From positions 1 through 64,000 of the forward strand of contig CALARR010000208.1 in NCBI GenBank assembly GCA_937889015.1: a stretch of 64,000 nt of DNA, in the 5' to 3' direction. Below, piece by piece: positions 9,358 through 18,356 of the stretch. A model generated the notes under the pieces. It had not been told where the DNA came from. It searched no databases and worked only from the letters and a program-made list of their open reading frames with translations. How positions within the stretch are numbered: position 1 is the first letter of the stretch; every line of letters starts with the position of its first letter. Both the position numbers and the translations under genes were made by a program. The stretch is from an uncultured Planctomycetales bacterium. Lineage in GTDB: Bacteria > Planctomycetota > Planctomycetia > Pirellulales > Thermoguttaceae.

Positions 9358-12300
9358 ATGATGCGTCGTGTCGGTTCTGGTTGGCAGAGCGGTCTATGCA
9401 CCGCATTCTTCATGGTGTCTCTGTTGCTCATAGCGCAAGGGGCGATCGCGGCGCGGATCACGCCGGCGGAGCCCATCGGCGCAGGACAGGACATTGGCCA
9501 GCAGATGCAGACCCTGGTCGAAGCCGACTGGATCGAGCAGGACCGGTTGCACATGGCCGCGCAGCAAAAGGCAGCCGGCAAGCCGGTCCTGCCGCCGGTG
9601 AGCACCCAAGAGGACGCCCAAGGGGGCTGCGACGGGATCAAGCTGGGCTGCTGGGGCTTTCACACGGCCAGTGGCGAACAGGACCCGTGGTGGCAGGTCG
9701 ACCTGGGCGAGGTGTATCGGCTGGACCGGATCGTGATCTACAATCGCTGCGACGGGTCGCGCGGGCCGCGACTGCGCATCCTGTTGGCCACCGATTGTGA
9801 AGGCCGCGAACTGCGCGAGGTTTACCGGCACGACGGCACGGCATTCGGCGGTTATACGGGCAAGCCGCTGGTCGTGGATTTGAAGGAGAAGGACGCCGCG
9901 GCTCGCAGCGTGCGCGTGTGCGTGGCCGGTAAGTGCTCGTTCGCCCTGGACGAGATCGAGGTCTACGGTCGGGAGAATCCCAAACTCAACCTGGCCTTGG
10001 GCCGGCCCGCGGATCAGAAGAGCGTAGGCCGCTATTCGTATCCGGCGGCGGTGAAGAAGGCCGTAGCCGCCGTTCTGTCAAAACCCAAGCGGAAGTGGGC
10101 GCCCGACACGGCCGCTTATCAGGCGGCGCACCTGGAGGAACTCGGTCAGGGATCGAGCCAGGTGCTGCCGGAGCCGGCCTTCCTGCCGGCCCACAGCCGC
10201 CAGGTCTTGGCACGTGGCGAGCAACTGCTGGCGCGCATCGGCCCGGCCCTTTCTGCAGCGCAGCGTGAACCGCTGGCCGCGGGCCTGGCGAAGGCGGCGG
10301 CGGGGATCGAAAAGTTGGAGAAGGCCGCGGAACCGTCGCTCGACGCGCGGCGCGAGGCGTATTTCGGCGTGCGGCGTGCGGTGCGCGCCGTGGCCTTCGC
10401 CAATCCGCTCTTGGCGATCCCCAAGCTGCTGTTCATCAAACGTCATGCTTCGGTGGGGGTGTTCCACATGTGCGATCAGTTCTACGGCTGCAATGCCAAG
10501 CCGGGTGGAGGGCTGTTCGCACTCGTGGCCCCCTTCGGGCCGAATCCCAAGCTGATCGATTTGCTGGCCACCTCGGCCGTGGAGAAAGGCCGGCTGGCCG
10601 GGCAGCGATTGCAGGGCGGTTCGTTCCTCTCGCCCGAGGTGTCGTTCGATGGGCGTACGATCTTGTTCGCCTACACCCAGGCGAAGGCGTTTGAGCAGAC
10701 GCAGGGTAAAGAGGCCTATCTGTGGTCGCCCGAGTTCAGCCACCACCTGTTCCGCTGCAACGCCGACGGCAGCCACCTGGTGCAACTGACGGACGGTGAT
10801 GTTGATGATTTCGACCCCTGTTGGCTGCCCAACGGACGCGTGGCGTTCATTTCGCTGCGGCGGGGCGGCTACTTGCGCTGCGGCCGGCACTGCCCCACGT
10901 ACACCCTGTTCGATATGGCGGCCGACGGCAGCGATATCCGCTGCCTGAGCTATCACGAGACGCACGAGTGGCAGCCCAGCGTGAACCACGAGGGGATGAT
11001 CGCCTACACGCGATGGGACTACGTGGATCGCGACTCGGACATCGCCCATCACTTGTGGACCTGCTATCCGGACGGCCGCGACCCGCGCAGCTCGCACGGC
11101 AACTATCCCCTGGTGCGCGAGAGCCGGCCGTGGATGGAAATGGACATCCGCGCGGTTCCCGGATCGCATCGTTACGTGGCCACGGCCGCGGCGCATCACG
11201 GCCACGCCTTCGGCTCGCTGGTGTTGATCGATCCGCGCATTCCGGACGACAACTCTATGTCGCAGTTGACGCGGCTCACGCCCGAGGTGCCTTTTCCTGA
11301 GTCGGAAGGCGGAAAGAAGGGCATCAAGGCGTTGATGATCTACGGTACGCCCTGGCCGCTGAGCGAGGAGGACTATCTGTGCGCCTATGATGCGCAGGCC
11401 GCCAACCACGGACTGTATTGGCTGGACCGGCAGGGGAACCGGGAGTTGATCTACCGGGATCCGCAGATCGCCGCGATCAGCCCTATTCCGCTGGGGGCGC
11501 GGCCGTGCCCTCCGGTGATTCCCAACGTTGCCACGCCGGCTGACGGCGACCTGACCAAGGGCACCGTGGCCGTGATGAACGTGTACGAAAGCGATTTCGA
11601 GTGGCCGGCAGGCTCGCAGATCAAGCAATTGCGCATTCTGCAGGCCCTGGCCAAGAGCACCGCCCCGCCGAACCAGCCACGCATCGGCATCGGCAACCAG
11701 ACGAACGCCAGGTTGGTCCTGGGCACGGTGCCGGTGGAAGAGGACGGAAGCGTACTGTTCGAGGCGCCGGTCGGCAAGGCGATCTATTTCCAGGCCCTGA
11801 ATGAGAAGGGGCTGGCGATCCAGTCCATGCGTTCGGTGACCTATCTGCACCCGGGCGAGCGCCTGGTGTGTCAGGGCTGCCACGAACACAAGCACCAGCC
11901 CCCGCCGACCGGCAAGGCCATTCCGCTGGCCCTGCGCCGCAGGCCATCGAAGATCGAACCGGAGGTGGAAGGCTCCAACCCCTTCAGCTATGTGCGCCTG
12001 GTACAGCCAGTCCTGGATCGCAATTGCGTGCAATGCCACCAGGAGAAGAAGGCTCTGGACCTCAGCGGCACCATCGAGCCCAAGTACGGCTGGAGCCGGT
12101 CGTACACGAACCTGGCCCCCAAATATGGATTTTATTTCAACGTATTCAACGGCTCGATCAAGGAACCGGTCCATGGCGGCAGCCGGAGCATCGCCGGCGA
12201 GTTCGGCGCCAAGGCCGCCAAGTTGAGCGAGTACCTCGACGAGCGGCACTACGGTCTGAAGCTCTCACCGGAAGACTATCACCGCATCACGTTGTGGCTG

Positions 12301-12384
12301 GACTGCAACAGCGAGTTCTACGGGTCCTACGAGAACACGGAGGCCCAGTCGCGGGGCGAGGTCGTGCAGCCGACGCTGGAATAG
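9358..12384 (+). CDS. HzsA-related exported protein with F5/8C-like domain and two CXXCH haem sites
   Basis: 1008 residues. A signal peptide (about 1-32) is followed by a discoidin/F5-8C-like carbohydrate-binding module at about 85-210 (DPWWQVDLGEVYRLDRIVIY). Residues about 400-780 form a propeller of the type in the middle of hydrazine synthase alpha, with PD40-like units (FDGRTILFAY, NADGSHLVQLTDG) and the PIPLGARPCPPVIPN stretch. Two c-type haem sites follow: CQGCH at 838-842 and CVQCH at 890-894. Anammox HzsA makes hydrazine with partners HzsB and HzsC; no such partners are present here, so a different, unknown redox role at a glycan surface is more likely. Start supported by the signal peptide and an upstream TATAAT. 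Confidence 0.88.
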   Translation: MMRRVGSGWQSGLCTAFFMVSLLLIAQGAIAARITPAEPIGAGQDIGQQMQTLVEADWIEQDRLHMAAQQKAAGKPVLPPVSTQEDAQGGCDGIKLGCWGFHTASGEQDPWWQVDLGEVYRLDRIVIYNRCDGSRGPRLRILLATDCEGRELREVYRHDGTAFGGYTGKPLVVDLKEKDAAARSVRVCVAGKCSFALDEIEVYGRENPKLNLALGRPADQKSVGRYSYPAAVKKAVAAVLSKPKRKWAPDTAAYQAAHLEELGQGSSQVLPEPAFLPAHSRQVLARGEQLLARIGPALSAAQREPLAAGLAKAAAGIEKLEKAAEPSLDARREAYFGVRRAVRAVAFANPLLAIPKLLFIKRHASVGVFHMCDQFYGCNAKPGGGLFALVAPFGPNPKLIDLLATSAVEKGRLAGQRLQGGSFLSPEVSFDGRTILFAYTQAKAFEQTQGKEAYLWSPEFSHHLFRCNADGSHLVQLTDGDVDDFDPCWLPNGRVAFISLRRGGYLRCGRHCPTYTLFDMAADGSDIRCLSYHETHEWQPSVNHEGMIAYTRWDYVDRDSDIAHHLWTCYPDGRDPRSSHGNYPLVRESRPWMEMDIRAVPGSHRYVATAAAHHGHAFGSLVLIDPRIPDDNSMSQLTRLTPEVPFPESEGGKKGIKALMIYGTPWPLSEEDYLCAYDAQAANHGLYWLDRQGNRELIYRDPQIAAISPIPLGARPCPPVIPNVATPADGDLTKGTVAVMNVYESDFEWPAGSQIKQLRILQALAKSTAPPNQPRIGIGNQTNARLVLGTVPVEEDGSVLFEAPVGKAIYFQALNEKGLAIQSMRSVTYLHPGERLVCQGCHEHKHQPPPTGKAIPLALRRRPSKIEPEVEGSNPFSYVRLVQPVLDRNCVQCHQEKKALDLSGTIEPKYGWSRSYTNLAPKYGFYFNVFNGSIKEPVHGGSRSIAGEFGAKAAKLSEYLDERHYGLKLSPEDYHRITLWLDCNSEFYGSYENTEAQSRGEVVQPTLE

Positions 12385-12536
12385 CGCGTGTCTGGGCGTA
12401 ACGTCCGCGAGTTCTTTCGTTTCGTAACGAATGCCCCCGGCCGGCAATCCGCGCCAGGCACTTGCTGGCATTGGCGCCGCGCGTCCACTACAATTCTGGA
12501 CGTGACTTTCCCTGGTCTTTGAAGGAGCCTGAGGCC

Positions 12537-13955
12537 ATGAAACGCATCGTCCTGTCCCTGCTTGCGCTGTCGTTGTCCGCCCCGATCGGGAATGCCGCGG
12601 CCGACGAACTCGTGCCGGTGGGCATTGCTCGGGTATCCATCACGCCACAACATCCCGTGCGGCTGGCCGGCTACGCAAGTCGGATTACCGAGTCGGAAGG
12701 GGTGGCGCAGCCGATTTGGGCCAAGGCCGTAGCGATTGGGAGTGATGAAGGCGAAGGGCCGGCCCTGCTGGTGATGGTCGAGAACTGCGGCGTGCCGCAG
12801 TCGTTGACGCGCGTGGTCGTCAAGCGTCTATCGCGGGAGAGGAACGTACGGCCCGAGCGGATCAACATCTGCTCGACGCACTGCCACACGGGTCCTTGGC
12901 TGGTCGGTTTTCTGCCGCTGCACACGGTATCGGGCCTGCCCGACGAGCACCGCGCGCACATGCGGCAATACACGGAGCAGCTTGGCCAGTGGCTGGTGGA
13001 AGTGGCCGAGAAGGCGCTCCAGGCCCGGCAGCCGTCGCGACTCAGTTGGGCCCAGGGCAAGGTCACGTTTGCCATGAACCGGCGCCCGGTGAAGGACGGC
13101 CGCTGTCCCGGGCTGGGCGTCAATCCGGAAGGGCACGTGGATCACAGCCTGCCCCTGCTGCGCGTCGACGACGCGCAAGGCAGGCTCCGAGCCCTGGTGC
13201 TCAACTACGCCTGTCACTGCACGACGCTCACGGGCAAGCACAACCAGATCCACGGCGACTGGGCGGGCTGCGCCATGCAGATGATCGAGGCCCAACACCC
13301 CGGGGCCAGCGCCGTGGTGTGCGTGGGCTGCGGGGCCGACGCGAATCCGGAGCCGCGTGGCGAGATGGAGCACACATCTCAGCACGGTCAGGCCGTGGCC
13401 GACGAGGTGCAACGACTGTTGGCCGGCCCCTGGACCCCCGTGACCGGAAAGCTGGCGGCACGCAGTCGCGCGATCCGCCTTCCGTTCGACAGCCTGCCGA
13501 CGCGCGAGGAGTTTCAACAGCGCGTGGCCAAGGGGGAGGAGGCGAAAGCCACATTGCAGGCCAAACGCGTGGCGGCCCACGCCGCCGCGATGCTGAAGCA
13601 AATGGACCAAGGGATCTTGGCCACCGGGTTCGATTACCAGATCACGACCTGGCGATTCGGCGACGGGCTGGCGATGGTCTTTCTGCCGGGCGAGGTGGTG
13701 GTGGATTATGCCCTGCGTCTGAAGCAGGAACTGAACGATCCGCAACTGTGGGTCACGGCCTATGCCAACGATGTGCCTTGCTACATCGTCACGCGCCAGA
13801 TCCTGGCGGAAGGGGGCTATGAGCCCGATACGTCGATGCTAGGCTACGGGCGTCCTGCCAGGCTCGCACCGGAAGTGGAAGACCTAATTGTCGGCACAGT
13901 CAAGGAACTGCTATCGTCCGGCGCGGCGACGGATAAGACCGGTGCACGCAAGTAG
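12537..13955 (+). CDS. Neutral-ceramidase-like exported protein 1
   Basis: 472 residues, signal peptide about 1-22. It shows the neutral/alkaline ceramidase N-terminal fold: early VGIARVSITPQHPVRLAGYAS, a metal-site segment STHCHTGPWL, a second His in NYACHCTTLTG, and a Gly-rich turn VGCGADANPEPR. In characterised ceramidases that last turn carries the catalytic serine before a proline; here the position reads Ala-Asn-Pro, so hydrolysis of ceramide is doubtful (inference from remembered family alignments). Start at 12537 follows GAAGGAGCC. It heads a run of six closely spaced genes and is a paralogue of the products at 16808 and 58776. Confidence 0.85.
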   Translation: MKRIVLSLLALSLSAPIGNAAADELVPVGIARVSITPQHPVRLAGYASRITESEGVAQPIWAKAVAIGSDEGEGPALLVMVENCGVPQSLTRVVVKRLSRERNVRPERINICSTHCHTGPWLVGFLPLHTVSGLPDEHRAHMRQYTEQLGQWLVEVAEKALQARQPSRLSWAQGKVTFAMNRRPVKDGRCPGLGVNPEGHVDHSLPLLRVDDAQGRLRALVLNYACHCTTLTGKHNQIHGDWAGCAMQMIEAQHPGASAVVCVGCGADANPEPRGEMEHTSQHGQAVADEVQRLLAGPWTPVTGKLAARSRAIRLPFDSLPTREEFQQRVAKGEEAKATLQAKRVAAHAAAMLKQMDQGILATGFDYQITTWRFGDGLAMVFLPGEVVVDYALRLKQELNDPQLWVTAYANDVPCYIVTRQILAEGGYEPDTSMLGYGRPARLAPEVEDLIVGTVKELLSSGAATDKTGARK

Positions 13956-13980
13956 TTCGATATTTCACACTGCGGGAGCC

Positions 13981-16779
13981 ATGATGCGAGTGCTTTGGCT
14001 GGCCGGCATGCTGGTGCTGGCAAACGGACTGGAGGGTTTTTCCCAGGACCAAGGATCGGGCTATCCCGACGCATTGAACACAACGACGTCCGGAAACAAC
14101 TGGGCCCCGCTGTTCCCGTTCCGGATCGCGCATGGAGCGCCGGACAACATCACCAATGTCCAGACGTGGAATGGGCCCTGGCGTCCGGCCGGGCAGGACG
14201 GCTTTGTAAGGTCGGCCAACGCACAATTCGTCAATGACCGGGGTCCGTGTCGTTTTTCGGGCACGAATGTTTGCTTCAGCGGGTGCTTTCCGGAACACGA
14301 ACAGGCCGAGCAGGTGGCTGCCGACCTGGCGCGGTTTGGGATCAACCTGGTCCGTCTGCACTATGTGCATCACAAATTCCCGCCGAACCAGGTCTATGCC
14401 TCGCCCGACTCGTTCATCGAGCCCCTGCAACTGGAGAAATTCGACTACCTGTTTTACCAGTTGAAGCGGCGCGGGATCTACGTCTACATGCAATTGAATA
14501 TCGCGCGCAAGTTCGGCAAGGCGTCGGGGTTCGAAAACGCCGACAAGCTGCCGTGGTACAACAACGGCATCGACAACATCGAGCCGCGGATGATCGCCTT
14601 GCAGAAGAAGTACGTGCGCGACCTGCTGAGCCACGTCAATCCCTACACGGGCCTGGCCTACAAAGACGAGCCGGCCATCGCCGCGTTGGAGTTGGCCAAC
14701 GAAAACTCGGTCGTGATCAAATGGTGGCAGGGGAGCCTGGATACTCTGCCTTCGCCGTACAAGGAAGGATTCGTGGGGTTGTGGAACGACTGGCTGCGCA
14801 AGAAGTACGGCAAGACCACCGCGTTGCGCCAGGCCTGGGGCTGCCGTGCGGACCCGCTGGGCGAAGAGATGATTCCTGACGGCCAGTTTCCCCGGACTCC
14901 GGCCAACCAGACCAACTACCCGGACTGGGGTTTCCAACAGGACAAAGCCAGCCAAGGCCGCTGGGAGATCCTGCCCGGCAGCGGTCCGCTCTTGGCCGGC
15001 AGGAATTTCGCGCGTCTGACGGTCCAACGCGTCGGAAGTTCCCCCAACATCCCGCAGTTCTTCCGCCGTTTCGCGGTGACGGAAGGGGTGCAGTACAACC
15101 TGTCGTTCAAGTTGCGCGCGTCACAGGCCACGTCGGTCTCGGTGCGAATCAGCCAGGACCACGATCCGTGGCGCGTCTGCGGACTGCGCACCACGCTGGA
15201 CGCCACGCAGGCGTGGCGCGAGTATTCCTATCGCTTCAAGGCCAGCCTGACGGACCCCAAGGTCCGCCTGGTCTTCGCCAACTTCACGGCTGGGGTGACC
15301 GTGGAGATCGCCGACCTCTCGCTGCGGCCTGGCGGCCTGATCGGCTTGGAGGAAGATGAGACGCTCGAGACGCGAACGGTGCCGCTGCCCAACCCCGGCG
15401 GACCGGCGCGGCTCCATCTGCCGGGCATTCTGGCCGACATGAGTGATTTTTTGTTCGATTGCGAAGACACGTACTTCCAGCAGATGTATCGCGTGGTGAA
15501 GGAGGAGATCCAGGCCCCGCAGCCGGTCGCCGGAACACAACTCAATTATGGTTTCTGCTATCCGATGGGGCGGCTGGACTACTGCGACATCCACAACTAT
15601 TGGTGTCATCCGGCCGGCCCGGGGGGCGGCTCCTGGACGAATCCCAAGTTCAAGGACTACTGGTTCGTCAGAAACGTCCCGCTGGTGGACTGCGCCCCCG
15701 CACGATCCACGATCGCCCAACTGGCCATCAAGCGGATCGTCAACCGGCCCTACACGGTCAGCGAATACGACCACGCCTATCCGAATTTCTACGCGGCGGA
15801 AGGGAACCCGATGCTCTTCGCCCTGGGCGCGTTCCAGAACTGGGACGGGATCATGCACTTTGCCTGGACCCACAACGACGATTTCGACACCCAGGCGATG
15901 GTCGGTTACTTCGACATGAAGACCAATTCGGTCAAGCAGGTCCACTTCCCCGCCTGTTACGCGATGTTCACGCGCGGCGACGTACGGCGTGGTCCGGGAA
16001 GATACCGCTATCTGCTTCCCATGTCGGAACAGCAGGAACGCCAGATGAATGCGGAGGCGGCCAGGCCGAACCGGTACAATCACTCGACCTCCCTGCTCCA
16101 TCCGGACGCAGCCTTGACGATGGCCGTGTTCGCCGGCATGGAGCTGACCGACCTGGACAACCGTCCGCGCGCAGGCGATGCCGGCACAAAGGCCATTTCC
16201 TCCTGGCAGGACCTGCCCGAGACGATGGGCTCGCCGGAGCGAAAATGGATCCGCAATGAGTTTGGCCAGTTGTACTGGAATTTTGACGCCCAGGCGGGCG
16301 GCCACTTCATGGTGGACACGCCGAACACCAAGCTGTTTACGGGCTTTGTGCGGGATCGGACCTTCGCCTTCCGCGGGCTCAGCCTGCGGCCCGGCAAGAC
16401 GCGATTGGACTGGACGACCATTTCGCTGGTCAAGGCGCGCGGTCCCTCGGCGGCTGAAGGCGATCTGTCGCCCGGGAACTACCTGCTGGCAGCATCGGGC
16501 CTGATGCACAACAGCGGCGCCGTGCTGAGACAGGTTCCACCGGACCGCATTTCCGGCGCCGGGGGCTACAAAGGCGCAAATGGTACGGCCCCGATTCTGT
16601 GTGAAGGCATTCCCGCGACACTGACCCTCAAACGGCCGGCCGCGAAGGTCAAGCTGTTCGCCCTGGACCAGAATGGCGACCGCGCTGCAGAGATTTCCGT
16701 GGGCGGAACCACGACCGAGGCATGCGTGGAGATCGGGCCGCAACACCAAACGCTGTGGTACGAATTGGTGATCGAATGA
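13981..16779 (+). CDS. Exported GH-A clan (GH5-like) glycoside hydrolase with inserted jelly-roll domain
   Basis: 932 residues with a signal peptide. Residues about 80-290 begin a (beta/alpha)8 barrel with RFGINLVRLHYVHHKF and the acid/base motif LELANEN (Glu241). The candidate nucleophile is Glu595 in RPYTVSEYDHAYPN. The 350-residue gap between them, against roughly 100-150 in ordinary GH5 enzymes, contains a CBM4/9-like jelly roll (about 318-460, with VQYNLSFKLRASQ and VRLVFANFTAGVTVEIAD). A beta-rich C-terminal part (about 750-932) follows. It probably cleaves a beta-linked polysaccharide outside the cytoplasm. The start at 13981 has GGGAG eight bases upstream; an in-frame ATG at 13888 lies inside the preceding gene. 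Spacing to the neighbours is 25 and 28 bp. Confidence 0.88.
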   Translation: MMRVLWLAGMLVLANGLEGFSQDQGSGYPDALNTTTSGNNWAPLFPFRIAHGAPDNITNVQTWNGPWRPAGQDGFVRSANAQFVNDRGPCRFSGTNVCFSGCFPEHEQAEQVAADLARFGINLVRLHYVHHKFPPNQVYASPDSFIEPLQLEKFDYLFYQLKRRGIYVYMQLNIARKFGKASGFENADKLPWYNNGIDNIEPRMIALQKKYVRDLLSHVNPYTGLAYKDEPAIAALELANENSVVIKWWQGSLDTLPSPYKEGFVGLWNDWLRKKYGKTTALRQAWGCRADPLGEEMIPDGQFPRTPANQTNYPDWGFQQDKASQGRWEILPGSGPLLAGRNFARLTVQRVGSSPNIPQFFRRFAVTEGVQYNLSFKLRASQATSVSVRISQDHDPWRVCGLRTTLDATQAWREYSYRFKASLTDPKVRLVFANFTAGVTVEIADLSLRPGGLIGLEEDETLETRTVPLPNPGGPARLHLPGILADMSDFLFDCEDTYFQQMYRVVKEEIQAPQPVAGTQLNYGFCYPMGRLDYCDIHNYWCHPAGPGGGSWTNPKFKDYWFVRNVPLVDCAPARSTIAQLAIKRIVNRPYTVSEYDHAYPNFYAAEGNPMLFALGAFQNWDGIMHFAWTHNDDFDTQAMVGYFDMKTNSVKQVHFPACYAMFTRGDVRRGPGRYRYLLPMSEQQERQMNAEAARPNRYNHSTSLLHPDAALTMAVFAGMELTDLDNRPRAGDAGTKAISSWQDLPETMGSPERKWIRNEFGQLYWNFDAQAGGHFMVDTPNTKLFTGFVRDRTFAFRGLSLRPGKTRLDWTTISLVKARGPSAAEGDLSPGNYLLAASGLMHNSGAVLRQVPPDRISGAGGYKGANGTAPILCEGIPATLTLKRPAAKVKLFALDQNGDRAAEISVGGTTTEACVEIGPQHQTLWYELVIE

Positions 16780-16807
16780 TTTCATTCACTTCCTAGGGAG
16801 AAGCACC

Positions 16808-18259
16808 ATGCATCGCTTGGGGCGTGTGCTGATGGCAACGGCTTGTTGGCTGGCCCTGTTTGATGTGATTGCGGCGGCGGAAAAGGCGGCGGCCAAGCCC
16901 GCCCCGACGTGGAAGGCCGGGGCGGCCTGCGTCACCATCACGCCGCAGAAGAGCCTGTGGATGGCCGGTTACGCCTCGCGCACCAGGCCTTCCGAAGGCG
17001 TGGCCCAGGATCTGTTCGCCAAGGCCCTGGCCCTGGAGGACGATTGCGGCACGCGGCTGGTCATCGTCACCATGGACTTGATCGGCGTGCAAGCCTCAAT
17101 GCGTGCCTGGCTCGAAGGGCAATTGCAGGCCAAGCATCAATTGCCGCCCCAGTCGCTGTTGCTGAACGCCTCGCACACGCACTGCGGGCCGGAACTGCGG
17201 CCGGAGAAATTCGTTGACAGCGATCTGCCTGCGGATCAGGCCCCCGCCATCCTGGAGTACAACACGGTGCTGCAACAGAACTTGCTGGCCGTGGTGAGCG
17301 AGGCCCTGGGCAAGCTGCAGCCGGCCCGGCTGGACTATCTGCACGCGCGCTGCGGGTTTGCCATCAATCGCCGCCGGCCGACGATGAGCGTATCCCAGCC
17401 CCCCAGCCAGGTCGGGCGGCCCAGCGGGACTGAGGCGCCGACAGGTTCTGGGGTCGGCCCTAAGACGGGATACAGCAATGCGCCGTACATCGACGGTCCG
17501 GTGGACCATGACGTGCCCGTGTTGCGCGTGAGCGACGCGGGGGACAAACTGGTGGCCTTGCTGTTCGGCTATGCCTGCCACAGCACCACCATGGGCGATT
17601 ACCAGTTCCGCGGCGATTATGGCGGCTACGCGCAGCAATATCTGCAAGAGGCCCATCCCGACGCGATCGCGATGTTCATGGCCGGCTGTGGCGGTGACCA
17701 GAACCCGTACCCGCGACGCCATGTGCAGTACTGCCTGGCCCACGGCCGCTCGCTGGCCACGGCGGTCGAGGCGGCCCTGGAAACGGTGCCCAAGCCGTTG
17801 ACCGGCCCCTTGAATGCGGCCTTGGAAAAGGTCGTGCTGGACTTTGCCCCGCCCCCCAGCAAGGCGGAGTTGGAGCGTCTGGCCGAGGAAGGCAAACGTC
17901 CGCGCGACGGTCATGCAAAACGTCTGTTGAAGCAGTTGGCCGAGACGGGCCGCATTCGCTCGACGTATGACTATCCGGTGCAGGTGGTGCGATTCGGCTC
18001 GGACCTGACCCTGGTGGCCTTGGCCGGCGAAGTGGTGGTCGACTATTCGCTACGACTGAAGAAGGAGTTGGCGGGACCGGCCGTGTGGGTGGCCGGCTAC
18101 AGCAACGACGTGTTCGGCTACGTGCCGTCGGTTCGCGTGTTGAAGGAAGGGGGCTACGAGGCGGGCGATGCGATGTTCTGGGGCTCGCTGCCCGGTCCCT
18201 TTACCGACACGATCGAAGAGCGGATTGTGGGCAAGGCGCGGCAACTGGCGAAGGAATAG
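16808..18259 (+). CDS. Neutral-ceramidase-like exported protein 2
   Basis: 483 residues, signal peptide about 1-24. It is a clear paralogue of the product at 12537: AACVTITPQKSLWMAGYASR, ASHTHCGPELRPEKF, FGYACHSTTMG and AGCGGDQNPYPRR fall in the same order. The metal-binding His residues of the family are present, while the catalytic Ser turn is replaced by Asp-Gln-Asn-Pro. An insertion around residues 190-230 (Pro/Ser/Gly-rich) separates it from paralogue 1. Start follows AGGGAG. It is placed directly after the glycosidase, which suggests glycan- or glycolipid-linked substrates, but the reaction is unknown. Confidence 0.85.
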   Translation: MHRLGRVLMATACWLALFDVIAAAEKAAAKPAPTWKAGAACVTITPQKSLWMAGYASRTRPSEGVAQDLFAKALALEDDCGTRLVIVTMDLIGVQASMRAWLEGQLQAKHQLPPQSLLLNASHTHCGPELRPEKFVDSDLPADQAPAILEYNTVLQQNLLAVVSEALGKLQPARLDYLHARCGFAINRRRPTMSVSQPPSQVGRPSGTEAPTGSGVGPKTGYSNAPYIDGPVDHDVPVLRVSDAGDKLVALLFGYACHSTTMGDYQFRGDYGGYAQQYLQEAHPDAIAMFMAGCGGDQNPYPRRHVQYCLAHGRSLATAVEAALETVPKPLTGPLNAALEKVVLDFAPPPSKAELERLAEEGKRPRDGHAKRLLKQLAETGRIRSTYDYPVQVVRFGSDLTLVALAGEVVVDYSLRLKKELAGPAVWVAGYSNDVFGYVPSVRVLKEGGYEAGDAMFWGSLPGPFTDTIEERIVGKARQLAKE

Positions 18260-18356
18260 CTGTCAGGATTCAGCGATCAGCAGTCCGATCCCATCTATTT
18301 GGCCCTGGGCTACGGCGACCTGTGGCCCGGAGTACCGCTGGCGGAACGAACGAGTT

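Noticed and set aside
10078..12249. 723-codon minus-strand frame inside the HzsA-related gene
   Set aside because: The plus frame contains a signal peptide, propeller repeats and two haem motifs. The antisense frame has no recognisable domain.
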